8,096 nucleotides of DNA from Gemmatimonadota bacterium (GTDB lineage: Bacteria; Latescibacterota; UBA2968; UBA8231), in assembly GCA_009845645.1 (NCBI GenBank), contig VXZF01000039.1:1-8096 (forward strand), given 5' to 3'. A program made the translations under genes and the position numbers. The notes under the pieces are model-generated. The model was not told the DNA's origin. It did no database searches and saw only the letters and a list, made by a program, of their open reading frames with translations. Shown here in pieces: positions 1 to 5,984 of the stretch; position 1 is the first letter of the stretch; each line of letters starts with the position of its first letter.

Positions 1-1
1 G

Positions 2-199
2 TGCGGGGCGCGGGTGTGGGCCTTTTGGGGCGATCTGGTGTCGCAGCACACCTTCGGCCACACTGGGGCGACTGGCACGGTGGCGTGGGCGGACGCAGAG
101 CACCAGCTAAGCTGCGTGGTGCTGACCAACCAAATGGTCGCCAACGGGAGCTTGTTGCGGCGGGTTTCCAATGCGGTGTCCGCGGCCGTGGAAGCATAG
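2..199 (+). CDS. Serine beta-lactamase-like hydrolase, C-terminal fragment (5' end outside window)
   Basis: The reading frame is open from the window edge to a TAG and gives about 65 residues. It contains FGHTGATGTVAWADAEH followed by a hydrophobic strand, CVVLTNQM. This matches the C-terminal part of the class C beta-lactamase / penicillin-binding-protein-like fold, where an (H/K)TG triad on a beta strand lines the active site and is followed by a strand ending in LTNR or similar. Here HTG stands for the KTG box. The catalytic SxxK and YxN motifs would lie upstream of the window, so activity cannot be judged. Family members include esterases, D-amino-acid peptidases and beta-lactamases, so the substrate is unknown. 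The gene is followed by an AT-rich spacer and a strong promoter, so it is probably not in the next operon. Confidence 0.85.
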   Translation, partial: CGARVWAFWGDLVSQHTFGHTGATGTVAWADAEHQLSCVVLTNQMVANGSLLRRVSNAVSAAVEA

Positions 200-253
200 C
201 GTCCAAATCCCCTCCGGGTTTATTTCATCTGAGATTTAATTTTTTAATTTTAT

Positions 254-284
254 AATTGACTTTTTCAATTATATAGCTATAATT
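254..284 (+). promoter_or_regulatory. Strong sigma70-type promoter with overlapping inverted repeats (possible operator)
   Basis: TTGACT at 256-261 and a perfect TATAAT at 278-283 are separated by 16 bp, inside an AT-rich stretch (about 225-300) that contrasts with the GC-rich surroundings. Transcription should start near 290, just upstream of the GGAGG at 305-309. Two perfect inverted repeats overlay the elements. AATTGA (254-259) pairs with TCAATT (265-270) across the -35 box, and AATTATA (267-273) pairs with TATAATT (278-284) across the -10 box. Repeats in these positions suit a repressor operator, and the DUF2089 protein encoded next is a candidate binder. The promoter is well supported. 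The operator is an inference, because AT-rich DNA yields palindromes easily. Confidence 0.75.
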
Positions 285-304
285 ACGTCTAAATTTAACC
301 ATTT

Positions 305-309
305 GGAGG
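305..309 (+). promoter_or_regulatory. Ribosome binding site GGAGG of the DUF2089 gene, pointing to an ATC start
   Basis: GGAGG lies 7 nt before an ATC codon at 317-319 that is in frame with the DUF2089 gene. No ATG, GTG or TTG lies in this frame between the upstream TAA (296-298) and the GTG at 365. For the GTG, this GGAGG would be 55 nt too far away, and only a poorer AGGGGG (351-356) is near it. Confidence 0.6.
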
Positions 310-364
310 TTTTGCCATCAAAGACTGGAAAGAGCTAACCGATCTGACGAAGGGGGCGCGTATC

Positions 365-706
365 GTGGTAGAGCGGGTTTCCCTACCGGACAGCGACATC
401 GCGATCGAAGGGCAATTCGAGCCGCCTGTCCTAGCGCGTCTTTCCGCCGAAGACCAAGTATTCGTAATGGCCTTCGTCCAAGTCCACGGTTCGATCAAGG
501 AAATGGAGCGCATATTTGGCATCAGCTACCCAACGGTCAAAAACCGACTGGATGCCATTGCCGAGCAGCTACCGTTGATCGAGACGGTGACTCAAACCAC
601 GGAATCGGCTAGCACCCCGCGCTCGAATCCCCAATCAGTGGCGGTACTGGACAGCTTGGAACGCGGCGAGATCGACGTCGAAGAGGCGCTGCGGAGGCTC
701 TCCTGA
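365..706 (+). CDS. DUF2089 family helix-turn-helix protein with C-terminal SHOCT-like tail
   Basis: This is probably a small cytoplasmic DNA-binding regulator of its own operon. From the GTG it has 113 residues. The segment IAIEGQFEPPVLARLSAEDQ (12-31) is the DUF2089 core, and SIKEMERIFGISYPTVKNRL (43-62) forms a helix-turn-helix. The N-terminal zinc ribbon of many DUF2089 proteins is absent, and there are no cysteines. The last 20 residues (VLDSLERGEIDVEEALRRLS) resemble the N-terminal module of the third and fourth genes of the operon. The start is uncertain. The frame is open upstream and encodes KDWKELTDLTKGARI after an ATC at 317, which sits at ideal distance from GGAGG and would give 129 residues. 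The GTG at 365 is the first conventional start. The TGA stop overlaps the next gene's ATG by one base, indicating translational coupling. The family is clear; the DNA target is inferred. Confidence 0.85.
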   Translation: MVERVSLPDSDIAIEGQFEPPVLARLSAEDQVFVMAFVQVHGSIKEMERIFGISYPTVKNRLDAIAEQLPLIETVTQTTESASTPRSNPQSVAVLDSLERGEIDVEEALRRLS

Positions 707-981
707 TGCTGCCACCGATGTTCCTGCGGTTGCGAGTCCAGGGCGACAAACGGCGCATCCGGCTGTGGATCCCGCTCATAGTCTTATGGCCGCTCGTTGT
801 CGTCGTGGTGCTGCTAGGGACGCCTGTTGCATTACTAATAGCAGCGCGTTCGGGACACCGCGCTCGGAGCCGTTCCGTCCTGCTGGCTGGCCCCTTACTT
901 CTATACGTGCTTGCCTCGCTGCGCGGCCTGCGCTGCGACGTAGTCTCTGGCGAGGATCGCGTATTCATTTCAATCGACTAG
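706..981 (+). CDS. Small membrane protein of the DUF2089/DUF4097 operon
   Basis: This is a 91-residue protein with no enzymatic motif. A long hydrophobic segment at residues 20-47 (rich in L, V and I) is a clear membrane helix. A weaker one at 58-72 is followed by RGLR and a polar tail ending VSGEDRVFISID. The N-terminus (LRLRVQGDKRRIRL) and this tail both look like short charged beta strands flanking the membrane part. The ATG overlaps the upstream stop (TGATG), so translation is coupled to the regulator. An alternative ATG at 718 would remove four residues. The TAG stop overlaps the AGGAGG of the next gene. Small two-helix proteins in this position are, from memory, usual companions of DUF2089 and DUF4097 genes. 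A role as membrane anchor or sensor for its neighbours is an inference from position only. Confidence 0.8.
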   Translation: MLPPMFLRLRVQGDKRRIRLWIPLIVLWPLVVVVVLLGTPVALLIAARSGHRARSRSVLLAGPLLLYVLASLRGLRCDVVSGEDRVFISID

Positions 982-990
982 GAGGCTATA

Positions 991-2022
991 ATGAGTGAAG
1001 AGCGACGCAAGGTTCTCGACATGCTTTCGGAGGGCAAGGTCACTGTAGAAGAGGCCGAGCGTCTCTTGGAGGCGCTGCAAGACACCCACCGCGAAACCCG
1101 CAAGGGGCGCGGAATTGGGGCGCTGCAAGACACCCTCGAAGGACTCGGTGAAGAAATCGAAAAAGGACTCGAAAAAGGACTCAAAGGACTCGAAGAGTCC
1201 CTATCCGGGTGGTCAGAGAGCGAAGACAGCGAGCGCGACAAGGACGGCAAGACTTCCATGCGCGACGACACGTTCGCCGTGGGCGACAACCCGCGTCTCG
1301 TGGTGCGCGGCTTCAACGGCCGCATCCGGGTCCACGCCGGCGAACCCGGCTCAATTCGCGTGCAGGCAAGGCTGAAAAAACCTCGCGGAATCAAGTACAG
1401 CGCCGTGCAGGAAGGCGACCTCGTCACGGTCGAGGCCAAGGATCAGCAATCCGAGGGATTCCTACACGGATTCTCTCGCCAGCACTCCGGAGCAAACATT
1501 GAGGTTACTGTGCCCATCGCGACCAGCGTTGACTTGGCGACTAGCAACGGGCCAGTGGAACTCCAAGGAACAGAGGGTGGTGGAACGGTGCAGACCAAAA
1601 ACGGGCCTATACGGGTCGAAAACTTCAAGGGCGACCTGAACGCGACGACCAAGAACGCCCCGATCACGGTCAAGACTTTCTCTGGCTCGGCAGAGCTTTA
1701 TAGCTTGAATAGCCGCGTGTCCATTGAAGACGCACACGGCCGCTTCGATGCGCGGACGACCAATGGGACGATAAAGTTTCAGGGCAGCATCGAGCCTAAA
1801 AGCAGCAACAAACTAGAAACCACGAACGGCAACATCAGAGTAGCCTTGGACGACGACCCGAGCCTCAAGCTGACGGCTGCAACGGTCAATGGACGAGTCC
1901 GCTGCGAAGTGCCGGGCTTCGTCGCGTCGGTCGAGAAGCGCCAACAACTCAAGGGAACAGTGGGCGAAGGCGAAGCCGAATTGATCGCCAAAACCGTGAA
2001 CGGCTCCATTGTCATTCAGTAG
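991..2022 (+). CDS. DUF4097 beta-repeat protein with YvlB/LiaX-type N-terminal domain
   Basis: The 343-residue protein has three parts. Residues 1-30 (RRKVLDMLSEGKVTVEEAER and following) are the SHOCT-like YvlB/LiaX N-terminal module. Residues 31-95 form a charged linker with an amphipathic stretch, EEIEKGLEKGLKGLEESL, that may lie on a membrane or form a coiled coil. Residues 100-343 are a DUF4097 beta helix with recurring T(T/K/S)NGxIxV turns, as in TSNGPVEL, TKNGPIRV, TTNGTIKF, TTNGNIRV and TVNGSIVI. There is no signal peptide or transmembrane helix, so it should be cytoplasmic unless exported by another route. Family relatives YvlB (Bacillus) and LiaX (Enterococcus) belong to cell-envelope stress responses, and LiaX is linked to daptomycin and antimicrobial-peptide response. 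A similar role here is inferred. AGGAGG lies 5 nt before the ATG. A 17-bp direct repeat and GGACTC repeats lie within the linker coding region. Confidence 0.9.
   Translation: MSEERRKVLDMLSEGKVTVEEAERLLEALQDTHRETRKGRGIGALQDTLEGLGEEIEKGLEKGLKGLEESLSGWSESEDSERDKDGKTSMRDDTFAVGDNPRLVVRGFNGRIRVHAGEPGSIRVQARLKKPRGIKYSAVQEGDLVTVEAKDQQSEGFLHGFSRQHSGANIEVTVPIATSVDLATSNGPVELQGTEGGGTVQTKNGPIRVENFKGDLNATTKNAPITVKTFSGSAELYSLNSRVSIEDAHGRFDARTTNGTIKFQGSIEPKSSNKLETTNGNIRVALDDDPSLKLTAATVNGRVRCEVPGFVASVEKRQQLKGTVGEGEAELIAKTVNGSIVIQ
1071..1135 (+). repeat. 17-bp perfect direct repeat in the DUF4097 gene, 48-nt period
   Basis: GGCGCTGCAAGACACCC occurs at 1071-1087 and at 1119-1135. The spacing of 48 nt is exactly 16 codons, so both copies encode ALQDT in the same frame. 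Loss or gain of one unit would keep the gene in frame. The two copies bracket a basic stretch (HRETRKGRGIG) in the linker. Confidence 0.85.
1141..1200 (+). repeat. GGACTC repeats ending in a perfect hairpin
   Basis: GGACTC occurs at 1141, 1165, 1177 and 1186, each in frame and encoding Gly-Leu. GAGTCC at 1195-1200 is the exact inverse, so 1186-1200 can fold as a 6-bp stem with a GAA loop, and the earlier copies could compete for the same partner. The repeats give the protein its EKGLEKGLKGL helix. No T-run follows, so this is not a terminator. Confidence 0.6.
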
Positions 2023-2046
2023 CCAAATGCAAACAGGAGGATCACC

Positions 2047-2469
2047 ATGAACGAAAACAGCAGACGCGTACTGGAGATGCTATCGGAAGGCAAGGTGTCC
2101 GTCGATGAGGCCGAGCGCCTGCTCTCTCTCGTTGACGAAGAGCCAGAGACGACCACAGCGGTACAGCCGCTAGCGCCCCCACAAGCGGGATCAGCCCGGC
2201 GATATCTGAGAGTCACCGTCGACTCGGACGATGATGAGCACATCGACGTCCGGGTGCCGCTGGCGCTGATCAAGGCTGGCGTCAAGCTGCACACCTTGCT
2301 CCCGGCGCAAGCCACGACGGGAATCAATACGGCTCTGCAGGACAACGGCATCAATGTTGACATTGACAACCTGCGCACCGAGGATCTCGAACAGCTAATC
2401 GACGCTCTAAGCGAGATCGAGGTCAATATCCAAGACGGGGACGACAAGGTCCGAGTTTACTGTGAATAA
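2047..2469 (+). CDS. SHOCT-like domain protein, companion of the DUF4097 gene
   Basis: The 140-residue soluble protein starts with the same module as the preceding gene: residues 8-27 read VLEMLSEGKVSVDEAERLLS. The two genes are also similar at DNA level there (1021-1064 against 2077-2120). A Pro/Thr/Ala-rich linker (about 31-52) leads to a C-terminal alpha/beta domain (53-140). That domain contains RYLRVTVDS, the strand-helix segment VRVPLALIKAGVKL, an Asp-rich helical part (LRTEDLEQLIDALSEIEV) and a final strand, KVRVYCE. No enzymatic motif, signal peptide or membrane helix is visible. Proteins of this shape are typical neighbours of DUF4097 genes. AGGAGG lies 6 nt before the ATG, and the gene starts 24 nt after the previous stop, so it is in the same operon. 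A role as adaptor binding its paralogous partner is inferred. Confidence 0.85.
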   Translation: MNENSRRVLEMLSEGKVSVDEAERLLSLVDEEPETTTAVQPLAPPQAGSARRYLRVTVDSDDDEHIDVRVPLALIKAGVKLHTLLPAQATTGINTALQDNGINVDIDNLRTEDLEQLIDALSEIEVNIQDGDDKVRVYCE

Positions 2470-2511
2470 TCCAAACCACGAGACACACTGAGATTGGAGC
2501 TGAGCAATACT

Positions 2512-2982
2512 ATGCGCGCATTAAAATGGATATTGCTGGTCGCCATCCTCGGCTTATGGGGGACGGGGACCGTCTGGGCGGAGGAAGCAAAAGAGGAGAC
2601 CGTCGAGGAAGAGGCCGCCGACAAGGAAAAGGACGAAGAAGACGAAAAGGACAAAGAGGACGGGGAAGACGACGAGGAAGACGACGAAGACGAAGACAAA
2701 GGCCCCAAATTTGCGAAAGTGATCAAGGACTTCGACAAGATCGAAGGCCTGTTCGAGCTATACCGGGATCCAGAGGAGAACAAAGTGTTCTTGGCCATTC
2801 GTCCCGACCAGTTCGACCAGATTTACCTGTGCAGCATCACGCGCACGCAGGGCGACGGCTACTTCTTTGATTCGGCTTCGCTAGTCTCCATCGGTCGCGG
2901 CTGGGGCACGTTTCCCTTTGTCTTTCAGCGAGTCGGCAAAAAGGTATTCTTCGCCCATAAAAATGTGTACTACCGGGCCTAG
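2512..2982 (+). CDS. N-terminal part of the metalloprotease: signal peptide, acidic tract and start of DUF5117
   Basis: This 156-residue open frame ends at the premature TAG. I chose the ATG at 2512 because it begins a standard signal peptide: MRALK, a hydrophobic core to about residue 19, then VWA before Glu24, with likely cleavage after Ala23. A TTG at 2494 would add six residues without benefit. There is no lipobox cysteine. Residues 24-63 are almost entirely Glu, Asp and Lys and are encoded by a nearly pure-purine tract (2581-2700). This resembles an acidic, possibly calcium-binding or disordered linker. From residue 66 (KFAKVIKDFDKIEGLFELYR) the conserved domain begins, continuing with IRPDQFDQIYLC and GDGYFFDSAS. 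On its own this fragment lacks the catalytic domain and cannot be a protease. Confidence 0.75.
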   Translation: MRALKWILLVAILGLWGTGTVWAEEAKEETVEEEAADKEKDEEDEKDKEDGEDDEEDDEDEDKGPKFAKVIKDFDKIEGLFELYRDPEENKVFLAIRPDQFDQIYLCSITRTQGDGYFFDSASLVSIGRGWGTFPFVFQRVGKKVFFAHKNVYYRA

Positions 2983-3006
2983 CCAGACGCCTCCATACAC
3001 CGAGCC

Positions 3007-5235
3007 GTGGACCGGGGCCTATCCGACTCGATTTTAGGCGTCGGCAGCATTGAGGGACAGCCCCATCCCGAGACCGGCGCGGTGCTGGTAGACCCGAACG
3101 ATTTCTTCGTTCAGGACATCGCCTCAGTAAGTTCCTTCTTCAGCAGGTATCTCAAAGAAGGTTCGTATAGCTTCGACAACGACAACAGCTATTTCGGCAC
3201 GTTGGATAATTTCCCGCACAATACTGAGATCGACGTGGTGCTGCACTTTAAATCCAATTCGCCCAGAATGGACATCCCTACCCTAGCAGATACGCGCAGT
3301 TTCCAGCACATCTATCACTACAGCCTGTCCAGTCTGCCCGAGTCGGATTTCCGCCCGCGTTTAGCCGACGACCGAGTGGGACACTTCACCACCTTGCACC
3401 AAGACTACACCTCGGTGCTCAAGGACGACCCGTACGTGCGCTATGTGAATCGCTGGCACCTAGAGAAAGCCGAGCCCAAATTCGACCAGTCACCCCCCAA
3501 AAAGCCGATTGTGTTCTGGCTGGAAAACACAATTCCACCAGAGTACCGGGACGCGGTGCGGGAGGGGATCCTAGTGTGGAATAAGGCATTCGAGCCGCTC
3601 GGCTTTGAGGGGGCGATTGAGGCCAAGCAGCAGCCAGACGACGCCGAGTGGGACGCGGCCGATGTGCGCTATAACGTAGTGCGCTGGATGGTGCAACCCG
3701 GCCAAGGATACGCAGTGGGACCGTCGCGCACCAATCCTTTTACCGGCGAGATTTTCGACGCCGACATCCGCATCAGCGCGGATTTTGTGCGCTACGCCCA
3801 TTTGGAGTTTACCGAACTGGTCGATCCTGTGGGGCGGGAGCCTTGGGCCAGCGGGGACTTCACTGCGCCTTCGCCCGCCGCGGCTATGGGGCACAGCAGA
3901 GGATTCTGCGATATGGCCGACGGACTGAGGCAGGAAGCCGCTTTCGGGTGGCACTTGCTCGAAGCGCGGGCCGCGGCCGGCGGGGGCGAGGTCGATGAAA
4001 AGGAGTTCATCCGCCAGCTAATCGTCGAGTTGATCGCGCACGAAGTAGGTCACACCCTCGGCCTGCGGCACAATTTCAAAGGCAGCACCATCCACGCGCT
4101 CGACGAGCTACACGACCGCCGCGTCACCGACAAAGAAGGCATCTCCAGTTCGGTAATGGACTACAATCCGGTCAATATCGCCCCAGAGGGCCACGAGCAG
4201 GGCGAGTACTATCAGACGACGCTGGGGCCATACGACTACTGGGCCATTGAATACGCCTACCGGCCAGTAGAGGCGGATAGTCCCGCCAGCGAGCGGGCCC
4301 AACTGGACAAGATCGCTAGCCAAGTCGCGGAGAAAGATCTAGCCTACGGCACGGACGAGGACGCCCTGTACTGGACCCGGGGAATTGATCCGAGCGCGGC
4401 GCGCTGGGATTTGCGCGACGATCCGATTGCCCACTACCGCGACCAGATCGCCCTGTCGAAAGAACTGTGGTCCAAGGTCGAGGACAAATTCGAGCAGAAG
4501 GGGGAGCGCTACCAAACCCTGCGGCGAGTATTCGGCTGGGGCTTTAGGCCCTACTTTTCGGGTGCGGGCAATGTCAGCCGCTACATCGGCGGAATCTATC
4601 ACTACCGCGACCACGTGGGCGACGGACGGCACCCGCTACAGCCAGTGCCACCTGCCCGCCAGCGGGAGGCGCTCGACTTTCTGGTGGAGCACGTGTTCGG
4701 GCCGGATGCCTTCCGCTGGTCGCCAGAGCTGCTCAACAAGCTGGCACCAGAGCGCTGGGTCGATTTCACTTGGTCGGTGTTCGACGTGTCGCGGATTGAC
4801 TATCCCATCCACGATATCGTGCTGCGCATCCAACGGCGACCACTCGACCGGTTCTACGATCCAACGCTGTTGAGCCGGTTGCAAGATCTGGAGCTGCGTT
4901 ATGAAGGCGACGAGACCTTCGGGATGGTCAATCTGTTTACCGGATTGCGGCAGGCGATCTGGGCGGAGTTGGAGACGGGCAGCTCCATCGACAGCTTTCG
5001 CCGCAACTTGCAGCGGGCACAGCTACAAAAACTGATCGGTCTGGTGCTTAAGCCCGCCTACGGCACACCCGAAGACGCCCGCACCTTGGCCCGAGCGGAT
5101 TTGCAGACCATCGCCGCCCAGATCGAGGCCCGGCTGGACGGCGGCGGTTTGGACGCGTACAGCCGGGCCCACCTCGATGAAACGAGGGCGCGGATCGAAG
5201 CGGCGCTGGAGGCTGGGCTAGAGCGGAGCCTGTAG
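3007..5235 (+). CDS. Catalytic part of the DUF4953 zinc metalloprotease (metzincin)
   Basis: This 742-codon frame contains the active site. HEVGHTLGLRH is encoded at 4039-4071 (residues 510-520 of the full protein). It supplies the three zinc-binding histidines and the catalytic glutamate of the HExxHxxGxxH motif. SVMDY, with its Met at 4156-4158 (residue 549), is the Met-turn that defines metzincins. Before them are the rest of DUF5117 (QPHPETGAVLVDPNDFFVQD and following) and the segment KPIVFWLENTIPPEYRDAVR, typical of the catalytic-domain entry. After them come YDYWAIEYAYRP and a helical C-terminal region. The protein would act outside the cytoplasm or in the periplasm, but its substrates are unknown. 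The GTG at 3007 has no Shine-Dalgarno sequence and lies inside the conserved domain, so it is unlikely to be a real start. This part needs the upstream signal peptide to be secreted. Confidence 0.85.
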   Translation: MDRGLSDSILGVGSIEGQPHPETGAVLVDPNDFFVQDIASVSSFFSRYLKEGSYSFDNDNSYFGTLDNFPHNTEIDVVLHFKSNSPRMDIPTLADTRSFQHIYHYSLSSLPESDFRPRLADDRVGHFTTLHQDYTSVLKDDPYVRYVNRWHLEKAEPKFDQSPPKKPIVFWLENTIPPEYRDAVREGILVWNKAFEPLGFEGAIEAKQQPDDAEWDAADVRYNVVRWMVQPGQGYAVGPSRTNPFTGEIFDADIRISADFVRYAHLEFTELVDPVGREPWASGDFTAPSPAAAMGHSRGFCDMADGLRQEAAFGWHLLEARAAAGGGEVDEKEFIRQLIVELIAHEVGHTLGLRHNFKGSTIHALDELHDRRVTDKEGISSSVMDYNPVNIAPEGHEQGEYYQTTLGPYDYWAIEYAYRPVEADSPASERAQLDKIASQVAEKDLAYGTDEDALYWTRGIDPSAARWDLRDDPIAHYRDQIALSKELWSKVEDKFEQKGERYQTLRRVFGWGFRPYFSGAGNVSRYIGGIYHYRDHVGDGRHPLQPVPPARQREALDFLVEHVFGPDAFRWSPELLNKLAPERWVDFTWSVFDVSRIDYPIHDIVLRIQRRPLDRFYDPTLLSRLQDLELRYEGDETFGMVNLFTGLRQAIWAELETGSSIDSFRRNLQRAQLQKLIGLVLKPAYGTPEDARTLARADLQTIAAQIEARLDGGGLDAYSRAHLDETRARIEAALEAGLERSL

Positions 5236-5257
5236 GGAAAACCGGGAGTGCCGTATC

Positions 5258-5743
5258 GTGGACGACAAAAAGGACTGGCGCAATCACGGGGTGCGGGTGG
5301 TGACGAGTGAGCGGTTGGATTTCAATACGCCACAGACGCCGGGGATGACGCGTGCAGCGGCGATCAATCGCGCAAGTGCGGGCGCTGAAAAGCTCTGGGC
5401 AGGTACGGTTGAGATCTATCCCAATGCAAAGACTGGAGCGCACCATCACGGGGCCTTGGAAAGTGTGATTTACGTGGTGCGCGGCAAGGTGAGAATGCGG
5501 TGGGGCGATCAATTGGAGTACGTGGCAGAAGCAGGGCCGGGTGATTTTATCTATGTGCCGCCCTACGTGCCGCATCAGGAGATCAATGCCAGTCGGGATG
5601 AACCTTTGGAATGCGTGCTGGTGCGCAGCGATCAGGAGCCCGTGGTCGTGAATCTGAACATTCTGGCTGTTGAAGAACCCGAAGAAGTGTATTGGATTGA
5701 TCCGATCCACCCCGCTCCAAATCCCCCTGCGAGTTCCAACTAA
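5258..5743 (+). CDS. Single-domain cupin protein
   Basis: The 161-residue protein folds as one cupin barrel. Motif 1 is GAHHHGALESVIYVVRG (60-76), giving likely metal ligands His62, His64 and Glu68. Motif 2 is GDFIYVPPYVPHQEIN (95-110), giving His106 as the fourth ligand. It probably binds Fe, Mn, Ni or Zn and could be an oxygenase, isomerase or small-molecule sensor; the sequence does not decide which. The tail (EEPEEVYWIDPIHPAP) is polar and probably extended. There is no signal peptide, so it is cytoplasmic. The start is a GTG with GGGAG (5244-5248) 9 nt upstream. The gene begins 22 nt after the protease stop, which suggests co-transcription despite unrelated function. The ORF is intact and all ligands are present. 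Confidence 0.85.
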   Translation: MDDKKDWRNHGVRVVTSERLDFNTPQTPGMTRAAAINRASAGAEKLWAGTVEIYPNAKTGAHHHGALESVIYVVRGKVRMRWGDQLEYVAEAGPGDFIYVPPYVPHQEINASRDEPLECVLVRSDQEPVVVNLNILAVEEPEEVYWIDPIHPAPNPPASSN

Positions 5744-5744
5744 C

Positions 5745-5978
5745 AACGGGCTGCTAGCGCGGGAAGACCTGCGCCGCGGGCTCAAAAGGGACGTCTTCAT
5801 CGAGAGCGTTCCTGGCAGTGGGGCGATCTGAGGTTGCGCCGCCGCCTGGAAAGCGTGTACTTTGAACCTGTCGGGATTGGTGTCGCCTAAAGTGGAAGTA
5901 CACGGCAACCTCATTGGCACTACCGGCCTTTTTACAGAAGGACATGCGGGCAATGAACTCATGGCCGCAGCGCTATAG
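5745..5978 (+). pseudogene. Possible decayed gene remnant in the cupin-toroid gap
   Basis: No intact gene spans 5744-5984, but protein-like text runs through it with two frame changes. Frame one (from 5745) reads EDLRRGLKRDVFIESVPGSGAI and stops at TGA 5829. A second frame (from about 5807) reads LESVYFEPVGIGVA and stops at TAA 5888. The first frame then resumes at 5889 with KVEVHGNLIGTTG, FTEGHAGNEL and a TAG at 5976. The pieces overlap so that one frameshift and its reversal would join them into about 75 residues. I do not recognise the family. The first segment has GC-rich third positions like the real genes, the last does not. Chance cannot be excluded. Confidence 0.3.
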
Positions 5979-5984
5979 AACCAA

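Larger units (their letters stand above)
2512..5235 (+). pseudogene. Secreted zinc metalloprotease (DUF5117/DUF4953 metzincin), interrupted by one in-frame TAG
   Basis: Read through the TAG at 2980-2982 (codon 157), this is a single frame of 907 residues, close to the usual size of the family. No frameshift is needed: the protein sequence before the stop (KVFFAHKNVYYRA) and after it (PDASIHRAVDRGLSDSILG) joins as in intact relatives, which as I recall them have an acidic residue or lysine at that position. GAG or AAG to TAG is one base change. Other genes in the window end in TAG (at 197, 979, 2020 and 5233), so TAG is not generally recoded. The choices are a recent nonsense mutation, a sequencing error, or readthrough of the leaky-looking TAG-C context. 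The gene starts 42 nt after the SHOCT-like gene with no terminator visible between them. Confidence 0.75.

Noticed and set aside
1186..1200. Hairpin GGACTC-GAA-GAGTCC as a transcription terminator or attenuator
   Set aside because: It lies deep inside a coding region without a following T-run; it is better explained by repeated Gly-Leu codons.
978..1439. A Ser-rich minus-strand open frame antisense to the DUF4097 gene
   Set aside because: It is the mirror of the Glu/Lys/Gly-rich linker; the Ser and Arg bias comes from that strand and no domain is visible.
3007..3009. GTG as an independent start for the catalytic half of the metalloprotease
   Set aside because: No Shine-Dalgarno sequence precedes it, it lies inside a conserved domain, and the product would lack a signal peptide.
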